DNA of 64,000 nt from Vesta saturnalis (GCA_036346205.1 JARFJB010002143.1:248001-312000); one strand, 5' to 3'. Positions 12,101-24,980 are shown, counted from the stretch's first letter. Translations and numbers: made by a program. Notes: generated from the letters alone by a model not told the origin.

Positions 12101-12750
12101 AATAAGTTTTGAAACTTCAATATGTACATAAAAGATTTAAAAATACAAAATACCCAAAAGCTCTTTTTAAATTGAATACGTAGTTATAAGAATGCAGGTA
12201 TAATCTGTTTTTTGTTTACTTTGTGGATTATGAAGAGGCACAATGTCATTATTTATACGCGGTAATATCTGTTCAATAATAATTGCCGTTACAGATTCGC
12301 AATAGCAACTGGTAAATAGCAATAAAAAATAAAATAAAAAACGAATATCAATCCGATCTTTTTTTATGTATACTAATTAATTAAGTAATGAAATATTTAG
12401 TTTACCTACTTTGAATTAATTTCTTTATTTTTACAATTAGGAGTAAACACGTGTAAGTAAATAATAAATGAATTGTGACATGACCCTTTCTGAAATAAAC
12501 AATTGAATTGTTTTCAAATTATGATGCTTTTCTAAAGATTTTCCTCGTTTGAACAAACAAATGAATGAATCATAAAATTATTTTGCTGTTAGTTTAGTAT
12601 TTAGTCATCAAGCTTAGCACGGCGAAACTTTCTCGTACTTAAGTTTGTAGGCAGAGGGTGAGGCCTACTAGGATATCTATAGTGGGGCAACAGTACACAT
12701 TTTGCTGTAACATTGCGTATCTTCCCCAACTCCTTCAATCAACGGTTGCA
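9175..12750 (+). mobile_element. P-element-like DNA transposon (THAP/P superfamily)
   Basis: Inverted terminal repeats 9175-9210 and 12714-12750 share TTGATTGAAGGAGTT and GGGAAGATACGCA with small gaps. Similarity fades inward (ACAAAATGTAC near 9218 against its counterpart near 12690). The element is 3576 bp and encodes a THAP zinc finger followed by P-type transposase blocks, all plus strand. The 8 bp outside each end, TAAAGAGT and ATAAAAGT, agree at 5 of 8 positions, so the target duplication is decayed or uncertain. Both ends are kept while the coding region is broken. Confidence 0.88.
9372..12039 (+). pseudogene. P-element transposase with THAP domain, broken
   Basis: From the ATG at 9372 comes a THAP C2CH zinc finger: CVYVNC (C-x4-C), FPIKNTIRCAEW, LCEKHF (C-x2-H) and LKKSAVR. 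One stop lies inside it. Downstream, in shifting frames, are YKFMRNKLGFVLPS and TVQSWLKI (compare THAP9/P N-terminal catalytic region), KMRIKLAAQIFSHS, LTGSINQDTLENFNSVIR (the P-transposase NQDxLEN-type motif), and SIVYLAGYVVFKLLK near 11580-11630. The order matches P transposase/THAP9. At least five frameshifts or stops make it non-functional. The best-preserved frame is 11293-11661. Confidence 0.85.
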
Positions 12751-13394
12751 ATAAAAGTCTAATTAATGGTTATATTTACTGAAATTGCAGTTACATATGT
12801 GTTTATTAAAAAAAAATACATGGATATTTTACTAATTTTAAGAAATCTGGTTGATTAATAATAGGAATAGGATTACCAGCTGTTTACTACAGTTTCTATC
12901 AGTTAATGAATTGATACAATATCCATGAAACACGCTGATGCAATTTGTTTGCAATGCACGAAATATTGTTTTGTCCAACTATAAAAAATTAAGAAATAAT
13001 GTAATTGCAGACCGCAAAACAAGTTTGGAGTCAAAATGAAAATTAAAAACATTTAAATGAATTGCCGACTTTTTTATTATTCGCGTTGCATTAGTATCAA
13101 TTACAAGTAAATTATAGAACTTACGCTTAATCATTTAGTATCACAACACTTTTACATTAGAGATAAAGAATAACATTTCTAAACGAGATATTATTACTAA
13201 GATTTTTTTTGTTTGGATTGTTATTATTAAAAAATGTAATTTCCGATCATTTGAGACCAGAGTTTTGGTTTTAGGAAGGAATTGTGTCCGTCTCTCAATA
13301 TTTTCCGTTTGGTATAAAGTACACTGTCCTTTGACGGATCTGTAGTTGCTGATTCTGTAGATAAAGCCAATCTTTTGTAGATTTATTTGCATCA
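12751..13394. other. No recognised gene
   Basis: AT-rich spacer between the P element and N1 copy 3. The minus-strand open frame 13141-13518 overlaps the RT on the other strand and is rejected. Confidence 0.4.
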
Positions 13395-14725
13395 AACTTG
13401 TGAAACCAATTAATTTTCGGTACAAGCTCCTAGAATCGATGATCAGTAGGCGTGATCTCAATAAGGCTACTGGCCCAGGCGGTATACCAGCTATTGTGTT
13501 AAAGAAATGCTCCCCCAAACTAGTACCAGTCCTATTTAAGCTCTGTTCAATCTCTATGTCTTGTGGGGAATTTCCTTCATCATGGAATTTAGCAAATGTT
13601 CAACCTATTCGCAAAAAAGGCGATAGAACCAACTGCTCTTTTTCCTTGAAACTAACAAACTCCTTAGTGACCACCCACATTGTACTAGGCAGAATCATTC
13701 AACAAGTAAACTTCTTTCATAAGTGACCCAAGAAACAATGCATTAGAATAATCCGGTGAAACAGTTGTACTCACTTTAGATATCTCAAAAGCATTTAACC
13801 AACCTGACTAACCCGATCCATTACTTTGCTGATGATAGCACTCTTTGTTGTAGTTCATCTCAGTCTACTGATCATGGTAATCCACCTTCTGCCTCAAATC
13901 TAGACATTAAAGCTGAAATGGTAGTTTCAATCAACAAAGACATTCAACATATCCTCGAATGGGGGAGAAATAATCTAGTTAAATTTAAGGCTAAGAAAAC
14001 TCAGGGTTGCCTTGTGTTCGCCAAAAAAGATAGATCATTTCCTGTTGTAAGTATGAATGGTTCAGATCTTAAGTTTACATACTCTATTACTATGTTGGGT
14101 ATGACTGTATCTTCAAATCTATCATGAGTTGACCATTTTCCGTCAGCTCCTAAGGCAACTGCTCATGAAATAGGCTTTTTGTACAGATCTAAGCAGTACT
14201 TTACCGTCCAACAACTCTTTCTGTTGTATAAGGCCCAAATTCAACCTCAACTAGAATACAATTCTCACCTCTGGGTTTGTGCTCCCCAATAAGCTCTCGA
14301 TATCGTTGATTGTATAAAAAAAAAAGAACGATTAGGCTTATAAATGACCAGTCATTAATTTCTGACATACAGTCCCTCGAGCATAGAAAAATCGTTTCAG
14401 TTCTTTCTTTTTATTATTGGTATTACAATAGCTATTGCGCTGCTGAATTATATTCTTTGATAGCATCTCAGTCGAATACGTGTTTCGCTAATTAACATTA
14501 TCAATATGCAGTACAAATCTTAACTTATCATAAGAAATGGGCACAATCCATATTCTTATACACAGCTTCTAAACTCTGGAATGATCTCCTAGTTCCTGCT
14601 TTCCTCTCACTTATGATATGAAAAAATTTAAGCTAGCTGTACATATGCATCTCTTGGCAATTAAATATCCCTCTATCCACCCTCCTACATGTTCCTGGCT
14701 GGCCTTAATGGGTCAATGTAATTGA
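13395..14725 (+). pseudogene. Non-LTR family N1, copy 3 (RT and C-terminal domain, internally deleted)
   Basis: The plus-strand copy starts at the RT N-terminus: NFRYKLLESMISRRDLNKAT, GGIPAIVLKKC, FPSSWNLANVQPI. It continues to motif A (TLDISKAFN, near 13790), where a deletion jumps straight to motif C (HYFADDSTLCCSS, near 13825). It then runs through DIQHILEWGRNNLVKFKAKK and the post-RT domain, ending near 14725. Matching pieces of copy 1 show that roughly 90 residues of the palm are missing. It cannot encode an active RT. Confidence 0.88.
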
Positions 14726-15339
14726 CAAATCAGAAATTAGGATTGTACAAAAAATTGATAGTTACTTATCATTCTACAAATGAGTTCATTTATTTTTATC
14801 TTGATTCTTGGAATGTCAGGTAAATATTTAAGTTAAGCAGCCATCCCACTTCATTTTCTTGGTTACTTTGTGTATATATTAAATGAAGTCTATTGTTATG
14901 AATGATCAAATTAATTGATTCACCTTCATTTGAAATAAAGTAATTAAAAACAATCAGATTCTTTGTTTTCTCTTGTTTATAAATATAGCTAATAAAAATA
15001 AAACACGCGGTAGATGCACTCATTATGAGTAAGCTGTAAAAAACGAATTTATCATACCAAAATAACATGTTTTTTATTCATACATTAAAAATAGATATTC
15101 AAGGTGAAATTGTTTTTCTTTATTCACTAACAAATTTATCCTGTTTATTGATCTCTAATAAACTGTTTATCATAAACAAACATGAAGTATGTTTAAGAAA
15201 TTCCATTCTATTTGAATAATAAAAAATGACTACATGATTTTACTTTTAAAAAACTTTTTCACGCTACTTCAAATATATTGTAAGGAGAAGGTTTTTGGAT
15301 GAAACAGGTTGGGAAGGAAAGCAATGTAAGGTACTCAGA
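14726..15339. other. No recognised gene
   Basis: Contains one minus-strand open frame (14796-15068, 90 residues, with a hydrophobic stretch FYSLLIMSASTACFIFISYI). I recognise nothing in it and see no splice signals linking it to the exons upstream at 15420-15991. It could be chance or a further exon. Confidence 0.3.
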
Positions 15340-15390
15340 GAAAAAACCTGACAGTGGCGAGATTTGAACCACTTAATCCCAATTGTAAAT
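15340..15390 (-). repeat. Box B half of a tRNA-derived SINE
   Basis: On the minus strand, AAGTGGTTCAAATCTCGCCA is a good box B/T-arm match. No box A is found at the expected distance upstream, so only the 3' part of a SINE head is present. It lies in the putative intron just downstream of exon 3 of the host gene. Confidence 0.4.
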
Positions 15391-15419
15391 TCAACTTATC
15401 AATTTTTCTAAAAATGTAC

Positions 15420-15586
15420 CTGTGCTGCATTGGGAGACGAAAATAATGATGGTGATATAGCACCTCCAATAAGCTGTGCAGTATGCGTTGATGTTGGACT
15501 TGCTATAACTCTCCCTCTTCCTGTGCTAGATATACATCCTGGATGAATATTAGGCTGACTTCCTTCGGTAAGATGAGCTGGATCCA
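15420..15586 (-). CDS. Host gene exon 3 (unrecognised protein)
   Basis: A 167-bp exon on the minus strand. The acceptor is TTTATATTCAAG before 15586 and the donor is CAG|GTACAT after 15420. It contributes 2 nt to a split codon and then 55 full codons, beginning DPAHLTEGSQPNIHPGCISS and ending SPSLFSSPNAAQ. It has no stop, keeps the frame of exons 1 and 2, and ends on a codon boundary, so the gene continues towards lower coordinates. Ser/Thr/Pro-rich, low-complexity composition suggests a disordered region of a regulatory protein. I do not recognise the family. Confidence 0.65.
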
Positions 15587-15637
15587 CTTGAATATAAAAA
15601 CTATTTAAAGAATCTTACTAAAATAGTCATAAATTAC

Positions 15638-15748
15638 CCAAGGCTATTAAATTATTTGCTATAAGATTATTATTAATAACTGCTTGAGTGGTATCCATAG
15701 AAACTTCTCCTAATCCATTAACAGACATTCCATTTACCATATTCACAG
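15638..15748 (-). CDS. Host gene exon 2 (unrecognised protein)
   Basis: A 111-bp exon flanked by the acceptor TTTTAATTATTTAG and the donor TTGG|GTAATT. Its 2+108+1 nt fit exactly between the one-base overhang of exon 1 and the two-base overhang of exon 3. It encodes NMVNGMSVNGLGEVS and then DTTQAVINNNLIANNLIAL, Asn-rich and without a known domain. Introns on either side are 55 bp (15749-15803) and 51 bp (15587-15637), near the minimum for insect introns. Confidence 0.65.
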
Positions 15749-15803
15749 CTAAATAATTAAAATCTTGACAACCATAAATATAAAAGTAAATAATTAAGAT
15801 TAC

Positions 15804-15991
15804 CATTCCTCGCTCCTTGTGCATCTAATTGATTCCAATAATTTTCACTTGGTGATATATTTGAAACACCTGGTGGTGGCTGTACAGGTGCACCAGTATA
15901 TCGAAAGTATGGATTTTTGAGATCTAATGTGTTTGATGAACACTGTGTTGTTCCTTCTATACATAATTCCATTGTAACATCATAGCTTTGT
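15804..15991 (-). CDS. Host gene exon 1 of those visible (unrecognised protein)
   Basis: A 188-bp internal exon. The acceptor TTATTTTTCAG is preceded by a T-rich tract and the donor is AATG|GTAATC. It carries one overhang base, 62 codons and one further base. The frame begins QSYDVTMELCIEGTTQCSSN and includes KNPYFRYTGAPVQPPPGVS and ENYWNQLDAQGARN. The internal Met is unlikely to be the start, because the frame is open back to the acceptor. Upstream exons would lie beyond the (TA)n tract at 16218. The coding texture is unlike the decayed transposons around it: there are no stops over 155 codons across three exons. Confidence 0.65.
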
Positions 15992-16214
15992 CTGAAAAAT
16001 AATAAAATTGTGAGTCTACATGATTGTTACAACTTAAAATAATAATAACAATATACATCCAACAATAGGATAATGGTTACAAGTAAATAATAATAAATCA
16101 ACTCTATTTCCAACGGGGGTTCCACCAATGGCTGTTTTAAATCACAACCGTGTTTCAAACAAAAGAATTCAAGTAAAAGGTTTAGAGATATCACTCTAAT
16201 ACTATACCGTTAAA

Positions 16215-16410
<196 letters not shown>

Positions 16411-16431
16411 GTTGTGGCTGACTAGTTAAAC

Positions 16432-17457
<1,026 letters not shown>

Positions 17458-17565
17458 TCAAAAGAGCGGTGGTCCATACATCTATACTATAACACATATA
17501 TAAAATTTTAAACATAAAACTTGTAGAGAAACATGCGCACTATATTCGAAAAATATTTTCCAATG

Positions 17566-19884
17566 TACAGGGTGGTCCAATAATCAGTGGTAACTCAAGT
17601 TATGTTTTTTTTTAAATTAAACACTCTGTATTTAATTACACTTTTGATGATACCTTAAAGAATAGATGCTTTTTGGTATAGGGTATTAAGGGTCTAACTT
17701 TAAAGGTTATTAAATTATTTTAATTTTGAACGAAAAAAGGGCTCACCTTTAAAAATGTATTACTCATAAACCTAATAAGATTTTGGGCTATAACTAGGAC
17801 TAGAGATTGCGTATTACGTCTAGTTCACAATTTTGGACTAATATTGAGATAACATTCAGAAAAACATACCGGGTGATTTGACTTGTTATTTTAAATGGAA
17901 CACCCGATATAATTTTACATTTTTGAGAAGCCAATAACGGATACATTCTTTTTGATAGTAAGGTTATGTCCTAACTTTAACCGTTATGGAGTTATTTCTA
18001 TTTCATTCTAAGAAATGGCCTTAAAAGGCCCGACTTAATAGTAGTGTCAAAATCCAACGAAAAAAAAACAACGCTGTTCCGAATATTAAGAAAATTATCG
18101 TCTACTTAATTATTTGTTTCTAATCTAGATAGGTAATCGAATTATTAATAAAATTATTTGTCTGAAACAACTCCGAAATAATTTGTAAACGTCTATTTTG
18201 TTGTTATTGTTAAATGCGATAAATACGGTTTGTGTAGTGTAAAATGAAGTTTACCAAACAAGAAAGAATTAACATGATTTATTATATCGGAACGGGTGAT
18301 GGTAACGCTTTCTTGGCCTCCAGAATTATGCTCAGCGATGTACCAACCAAAGGCATTCCGACTATCATGCATTCGTTACATTGAAAGTTCAATTTGACGA
18401 AAGCGAGACAGTTATGTATGAAAAGCGGGAACGGCAGAAAGCTATAATAAATGAAGAAAATACATTATCTGTCCTGCTATGTGTAGTCGAAAAACAAGAA
18501 TTTTACATAGAAAAGCCAGTCCAGCATCTCCAAAATATTAAGAAACAATAAATTTTGTCCCCATCATATTCAACTACTACAGGAACTTGAAGGCAACGAT
18601 TTTGAACGAAGAAGGAGTGTTTTGTGAATGGGTACTTAATAAAGTCCAGGAGCAGCCACATTTTTTTGATTATGTATTGTTTTCCGACGAGGCTATTTCA
18701 TAACAATGGAAATGTCAACAAGTATAATATGTATTATTATGCCACAAAAAATCCTCAGTTTAGAAGAGCTGTTGACAACTAACACAAGTGGTCTTTAAAC
18801 GTTTAGGGAGGAATCTAAGGAAGACAGATAACTGGTCCTTACTTTTTTGATAACTGAGTAAATGGAGATACTTATCTCAATTTTTTAATAAACGTACTGT
18901 CACAGTTGTTGGAAAATGTGCCTTTAGCCACTAGACGAAGATTATGGTTGCAGCAAGATGGGGCACCACCCCATACAGCGTACGGGTAAGAAGGTATTTG
19001 AGGTGGATTGGTAGAGGTGGACCAACTCCTTGGCCAGCTAGGTCTCCAGATATGACGAAACTGGATTTTTTTATGTGGGGTTTATATAAAAGAAAAAGTA
19101 TACCAAACTGCGCCTACAACAGGTGAAGTTATGAAGATCAGAATAAGAATGGCATGTAAGGAATTAATGAACAAATGTTAGTGAATCTTAGTTGCTCTTT
19201 CTTGATACGTGCAGGATTATGTATCACAGAGTACATTAACTAAAATACTTATCAATTGAAAAATTATTTATCTTCGTTTAGCTATTCCTAATTTCATTTT
19301 TCATTCAATTTATGATTACTATTATATTATTGTTGTTGTAAATTCAATTCTACATAGGCTTTAGTTTTTAGTGGATATGAAAAGTGGAATTCAATTCTGT
19401 CTTGATTACATACCTACTACAAATATTAAAAGATTATTTCTTCAATTGTTTTTTTTCTGAAAAATCATTGCAATGATTTTGACTATCATCATTAGTATAA
19501 AAAATGTACACCTTAAATAGTGACATTTTGACACCCTGATTAGTAGTAGGGCCTTTTAAGGCCATTTCTTAGAATAAAATGGAAATAATTCTATAACAGT
19601 TAAAGTTAGGACATAAAACCTTACTATCAAAAAGAATGTATCCGTTATGGGCTTCTCAAATATGCAAAATTATACCGGGTGTTCCATTTAAAAATTGTGA
19701 GTAAAATAATAATTTGCATAAGTCAATCACACTCTATGTTTTTCTGAATTTTATCTCAACATTAGTCCAAAATCGTAAACTAGGCGTAATAACCAGCAAT
19801 CTCTAGTCCTAGTTATACCCCAAAATCTTATTAGGTTTATGAGTAAAGTGAGCCCTTTTTTCGCCCAAAATTAAAATAATTTAG
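17566..19884 (+). mobile_element. IS630/Tc1-like transposon with ~350-bp inverted arms
   Basis: TACAGGGTGGTCC at 17566 resembles the terminus of IS630-type elements. The arm 17710-18055 matches the complement of 19535-19884 almost throughout: ATAAACCTAATAAGATTTTG, ACTAGGACTAGAGATTGC, CGGATACATTCTTTTTGATA, AAATGGCCTTAAAAGGCCC. The right outer terminus is missing, because a retroposon endonuclease fragment begins at 19887. A broken transposase lies between the arms. Confidence 0.8.
18244..19200 (+). pseudogene. IS630-like transposase with DUF4817-like N-terminus, broken
   Basis: The start ATG at 18244 gives KFTKQERINMIYYIGTGDGN, similar to the helix-turn-helix that opens these transposases. 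The first catalytic block is DYVLFSDEAIS (near 18675), the second LWLQQDGAPPHTAYG (near 18945), and the third RWIGRGGPTPWPARSPD followed by KLDFFMWG (near 19005-19080). Stops and frameshifts occur throughout. The IGRGGPxPWPxRSPD signature is shared with the transposase at 43540-44107. Confidence 0.8.
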
Positions 19885-19886
19885 AA

Positions 19887-20048
19887 TGGAAAAAAGAAAA
19901 GCTACAACGAAGTGAACATTGCAACATGGAATATAAAAACATTAAATGGAAAGGAACCAAAAATAGTAGAAAAAGTGGAAAAATACAAAGTTCACATACT
20001 GGGAATAAGTAAAAAAAAAAGCAAAAAGAGAAATATTGCTACATAACT
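19887..20048 (+). pseudogene. RTE-type retroposon endonuclease N-terminal fragment
   Basis: The frame reads VNIATWNIKTLNGKEPKIVE and then KYKVHILGIS, the opening strand and first helix of an APE endonuclease of RTE-like elements (usual ATWNVRTL and DVLGISE). It stops after 50 codons in an A-rich stretch. The remainder of the element is absent. Confidence 0.65.
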
Positions 20049-20949
20049 ATTATACGTCTAGATTTTTAGGTTTTTTTTAATAATATTTGCTTTTGAAAAT
20101 ATTTTCTTATATTTTTGTTTTATTTAAATTGTACACCCGACGTCCTTTCATTAATAAATTATTGAAAGTAATGGTTGTCCATTTTTCCCACATGAGTGTC
20201 TGTGTATAACGCTGAGCTATGAGCATAACTTGTGCTTTTATCAGAAGTAAATACTCTAGTTCACATATCATAAGATAACAAACATGAAATATATACATGT
20301 AACATAAGCTGAAGTGTCCCAAGATATGTCTACAAGCTACTGTGTTCGAGGTAGTTATAGATTTATAAGTGGCTAAGTGAAGTTTTATCCACCAGTTATA
20401 AAACATATTGATTTTAGTTGACCCGAATTATGGTTTCGGAGACCGTAAGGGCACTGTCTCCTTGTGGATTCTGCACCAAGATACCCCTTGGTAAACAGTA
20501 ATGGCTTTTTAGAACACTGTAGTTGTCCCCTGAGGTTGACAGCGTCAGGATTACCATGAAAGCAGTAAGTTAGATGAAGCCTACAAGATTGATCATTTAA
20601 GACACTTGACAGTTATTCTTTTGTTTTAGTGAATATTTATTTCCCATAGATGGAAGATGAAGTGTGTAATGGTGTAAATTACATCAATTTGGATACCCAC
20701 TAAGGAAATTGCTTTCAGTTAAATTTAATTGTTGAAATCATAGCTCTAAACAATAATACTGATCGTCGCATTTCAAAAATACATCGCCAGTTTTGAAACA
20801 CGAATTTTCAAATTTTACTACTACGGATAAAAGTAATAATAATAATACTTATTATCAAACCTTATGTGACATGTCAAAATATTATATACAATATGTACCA
20901 ATTTGAATTAGTTTTCTAAATATTCTCTACTGCTGTAGAAAGCATCTTG
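20049..20949. other. No recognised gene
   Basis: Contains a minus-strand open frame of 99 residues (20107-20406) without recognised motif. I see no repeats or structural RNA. Confidence 0.35.
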
Positions 20950-21790
20950 AAACACTTCCATTTGTTTCATCGTAGATTTATTATTTAGATCTTCATCTAG
21001 CTTATTTTACAATTTTGGTGCCCCATAGTACACATCTTGCTTCGTTAACTCCAGTCTATGTAGAGGTTTATAAATGTTTATTTTGTGTATTACGCTCTCT
21101 ATTAGTATGCTCGTAGATCAGACAGCACAAAATATAAATGGAATGTCAGTACTTTTTCTCGAATAACAAAATTATTACTGCTGTCCATTTTTTGTAGGTC
21201 ACTTAAACCCCATTTTTTGGAGTAGAATGTTGCGTGTGGCTATGGAACATCCCCATATTGATATTCCACAGGAAGCAAATTAAGCAAAGCAAGCCAGCTT
21301 GGCCTCATGATGACTTTTTAGTTTTCGTATGGTGTAGACAGCAGTTAGTTCTTTGCTAGTTTTTCAATATGAATGTTCCATGTTAACCCGTTATCTACAG
21401 ATAGGTCTAAAAAACTGATTGATACATTCAATCCTATTTTAGTTGCAAAAGGTTTGTCTCTTGTCTGCATTCATTTTTTACTTATTTATATTAAACCATT
21501 TCTTTAGTGAATTAATGTTGTTATACAAAAAAGACGTGTCATTGGCAATAAGCTTTTTTATGGACCACTAGATCGTTACAGTAGATAATGTAAAGAATTG
21601 ATTGATCTCAAAATGCTATCTTGTGAGACTCCACGTGTATTTTGTAAACATTCTGATGTTTCTTGCTTGCAGTTTACAGCTTGTTTAATATTATTCAGAT
21701 AAGAAGATAGTAGTTCATTTGGGGTACTCCTAATTCCATAGAGTAATTCTACTAAGAGTGCATCATATCGCAAAGTGTAAGATTTATCAT
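20950..21790 (-). pseudogene. Non-LTR retrotransposon N4, RT C-terminal half
   Basis: Minus strand. LLYGIRSTPNELLSSYLNNI and NTRGVSQDSILRS correspond to the RT palm (usual GVPQGSILGP). They are followed in shifted frames by NSLKKWFNINK, ELTAVYTIRKLKSHHEAKLA and CGISIWGCSIATRNILLQK, the post-RT domain. It is 5'-truncated just below the end of N3 at about 21800 and has many stops. Confidence 0.75.
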
Positions 21791-21799
21791 TTCCTTTTT

Positions 21800-24700
21800 G
21801 TCCTATGCTTCTAATATTTGGGTTATATTAGGTTTGCCATTTCTATTACATCTTTCATATTTATGAATACCCAATTGAAGGTTCTGGCTTTTTAACTTAG
21901 ATTTGAAATATAAAACACAATTCAGTATAAATATACATGACAGAACTAATAAACTAAGTTCTGCAGTTATCTCTCTCTTAATAGCCGACATTACCTAAAA
22001 CTCTAAATTGCGTGACCGTTGGAGTGCCATTACCCTATTGGAACTCGAACAATTGCCCTGTACAATAATTACAATAATACATGTGAGTTTGGATTAAAGA
22101 TAAATACACAAGTCTTAAGACATTATTAGAAACATTCTGAAAGACGTGTCGTAACAAAGATATTATTAATTCTATTTTGAAATTTTACAAAACGAAGATT
22201 TGTGTAGTCGTGATTTTTAGTGTAGTTAACAGTTTTGTTTTTATTTAGGTATATACACTTCATTAGATATGCACCTTCCTTCTGCAAGATGTAAGGCGTT
22301 CTTAACCTTTTCAGATACACTGTAAAGCTCAGTATCACTAATACAAAATACATTCTGCTGCATTATGTATATGTGGTGCAAAGTAGTTTATATATGTATT
22401 AAGAATAAAAATGAGCCCAGAATCGAGCCTTAAACTACTCTTTGGAGTATAAGGAAATTTGAACTCACACTATTTACCTTTTTGGCTTGCTTTTCTGTTT
22501 TTGAATTAGGGTTATACTGGTCGCATTAAATTTGTAGATCTCTTTTTTGATGTATCATGTGGAACACTATTAAATGGCCGAGTAAGGCCTATAAACACAG
22601 CCATGTAGTAAACGCCACTTTCAAAACACTACAATGAGTATTTAATGAGGCAATTGACAGCGTTGGATGTACCTTTGCTTCTACTAAAACCGAATTGGTT
22701 TAGATGGAAATCTTCAAAATATTTCAAAATCAAGATACATACATAATTCATAAATTTGGAACATTATCTGTGGCTAGAGAACGCGCGATAATTTTTATGT
22801 TTGATGGTGTCACCTTTCTTATGTATTGGACTACCATAGCGGTTTTTAGTGTATCTGGAAAAGTTCTATTAGTAAGAGGTAGATTTATAAGTTTAGTTAA
22901 AGGCTTAACGAAAGAACTTCGGTTTCCCTTTATCACTTTACTGCTAATTCCGTAAATACTCCTGGATGTGCTATTTCTTAAAGATTTGATATTCTCTAAT
23001 TTACAATTCTGACATGCTATAGACACCGAATCGGTCAGTTTGATTACAGAAAACATTAGCTTTACACAAATCAATAGGGTCTGCTTTAGATTCTTGTTAT
23101 TCATTTTGACACTGCGCAAAAGCAAAATAATTATAGTCGGTAGGAATTTATAATTGTCCACGCAGCTTTGTCAGGATTAGTAAAATTACAAATGATATCA
23201 TTTGCAAAACATTTCACTGTTACGATGGCATTCCTATACTGAGAGAAAAGATAGGCTCTAGTACTTTTTATGTAATCACATTTACAGGTATATGGTAAAT
23301 ATTATTGATGAATGCTAGTTGTTCTCTCACTCGCTATTAAACCATATAACCTTTTTTTTTTATTTTGTACAAAGAATGTTTTGCACAAAACTGTTATCAA
23401 GAAGGCTTCCATAATCTTTTTAAAAAACAAATTAAATTTTTCATTACACGTTAGATGACAGCCTAGAACATTGCAATCACAATTATTGAACAATTTCAAA
23501 AATCGCTGCAAATTGTATCAATACTTCCACATTAAAAAATCGATTTTTTGTAAATAACTCGAAAACGATTAACTTTACAAAAAAATTACAAGTATGATTT
23601 TCGATCAGAAATTTGATTTTCTATCTAATACCAATCGTGTGGACGGGTTCCAAAGTAGAGTTTTTTTGGAAATATTTCGAAATTATGACAAAATTTTCGA
23701 AAAAATTGCAAAAACACTTTTTGTGAGAAATTTTATTTCCTATCTAATGATATTTTCACTTTTTGAATCTTTTAAGTAGTTCGAGATAGTTATGAAAAAC
23801 CGGTTTTTTGCTAATAACCGTTAGTTGTACAAAAAAATTATAGGGAGAAAAAATACTCACAATTATATTACTAATCACATATTAAAAGGAAAAAATCTAA
23901 AAAAATAACAATTTGCAAAAGGGGTTACTTACCCCCCAATATTACCCCTTTCCCCATACCCCACTGACCCCAAAAACAATCAGTCGCTTTGGGTAGTTGA
24001 CATCTATATGTGTGCCAAATTTCAAGTTGATATGTTACGTCCTTTGAAAGTTACGGAGTACACACACATACACACAGACAAGATTTTTTTTGCTCAAATT
24101 TTGTTTTTGGACGTTTTCGAACATTTTAAAACGATTGAGCAAATAAAAATTTTTGAAATTTTTTTTAGCGATACAGTACTTCCCATCCGTTGGATGTGGA
24201 AGTAAAATGAACAATTATAATCGTTTGCTAGTTATTGGTTTGAAGATTGAAGTTACACATTGCTTAGTTTGACTTCCATTTGTAAGATAACTACTTCTGA
24301 CACCAATAGGTTGACTTACATGATCTGATATACCAGAATCATGTATTGTCATATTATATGTTGCTGTCAAAATTTTAAAAAATTTTGTCTCTCTTACAAA
24401 ATACAGTGTGGTAATACCCAAAACTTGATAAGAAATCACAAAGTGCATTGGTTGGTTTTTCCACTGAATTAAACTAAACTTCACGTTAAAGTTTCTTACA
24501 ATAATTACTTTGATATTTGAAATATAAATTAAGCACTAGATTAAGGTTTTCCAAGACTGCTACAAAATTTACCTTCGGTGAACGATATACTGTTCATACG
24601 AAAAAATTTTCACAGTGAATTTCAATAGCTAGGTTTATATGTTTAAGAGGTTATAGTGCAGTTCTTTCGTCAGAAAAATGAGTACCCCGCCATCAATACC

Positions 24701-24980
24701 TTGAGAAATGAGATCCTAAAGTACGTATATTCACAAATGTAAGCAACACTGTCTAATTCACTTGAATTGAGCTAGTGTATCACGTCAAAATCAAGGGGGT
24801 TTTCCAATAAAAACGCTTCTACTTCATTATATTGGTCACGCAGACATTGAATGTTTAAATGAAAGATAAAGAAGTAATTCCCAGATGCGGATTGAGATTT
24901 GGTTTTGGTTGAAACCACCCATGTAGGCTACAATTTGGGATCCTTGGATTGATATGTTAAATAAGGAATATCCATGTCGG
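21800..24980 (-). pseudogene. Non-LTR retrotransposon N3, endonuclease and RT, interrupted
   Basis: Minus strand, read from 24980. The endonuclease has IFHLNIQCLRDQYNEVEAF and FRISFLKVLMAGYSFF, ending with IHDSGISDHVSQPIGV (24400-24215). An insert at 23522-24204 follows. The RT has IKSLRNSTSRSIYGISSKVI and TNRTFPDTLKTAMVV (22748-23161), NQFGFSRSKGTSNAVNCLI and MAVFIGLTRPFNSVPHDT (motif A, near 22600), a GSILGSFLF-like block near 22430, and YTNLRFVKFQNRINNIF. The C-terminal domain is ILNCVLYFKSKLKSQNLQLG (21803-21991). There are several frameshifts and stops; this copy is dead. Confidence 0.8.
23522..24204. mobile_element. 683-bp non-autonomous insert with 11-bp inverted ends
   Basis: TACTTCCACAT at 23522-23532 is repeated in inverted form (ATGTGGAAGTA) at 24194-24204. 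The segment lies between the endonuclease and RT parts of N3, so it is an insertion. Inside are two related stretches (AATAACTCGAAAACG and AATAACCGTTAGTTG) and GTGCCAAATTTCAAGTTGAT followed by ACACACACATACACACAGAC. The last pattern resembles a motif I recall as common in arthropod repeats. There is no coding potential. Confidence 0.55.

Noticed and set aside
13141..13518. 125-residue minus-strand frame
   Set aside because: Its beginning is antisense to the N1 RT on the plus strand and the rest is AT-rich with no motif.
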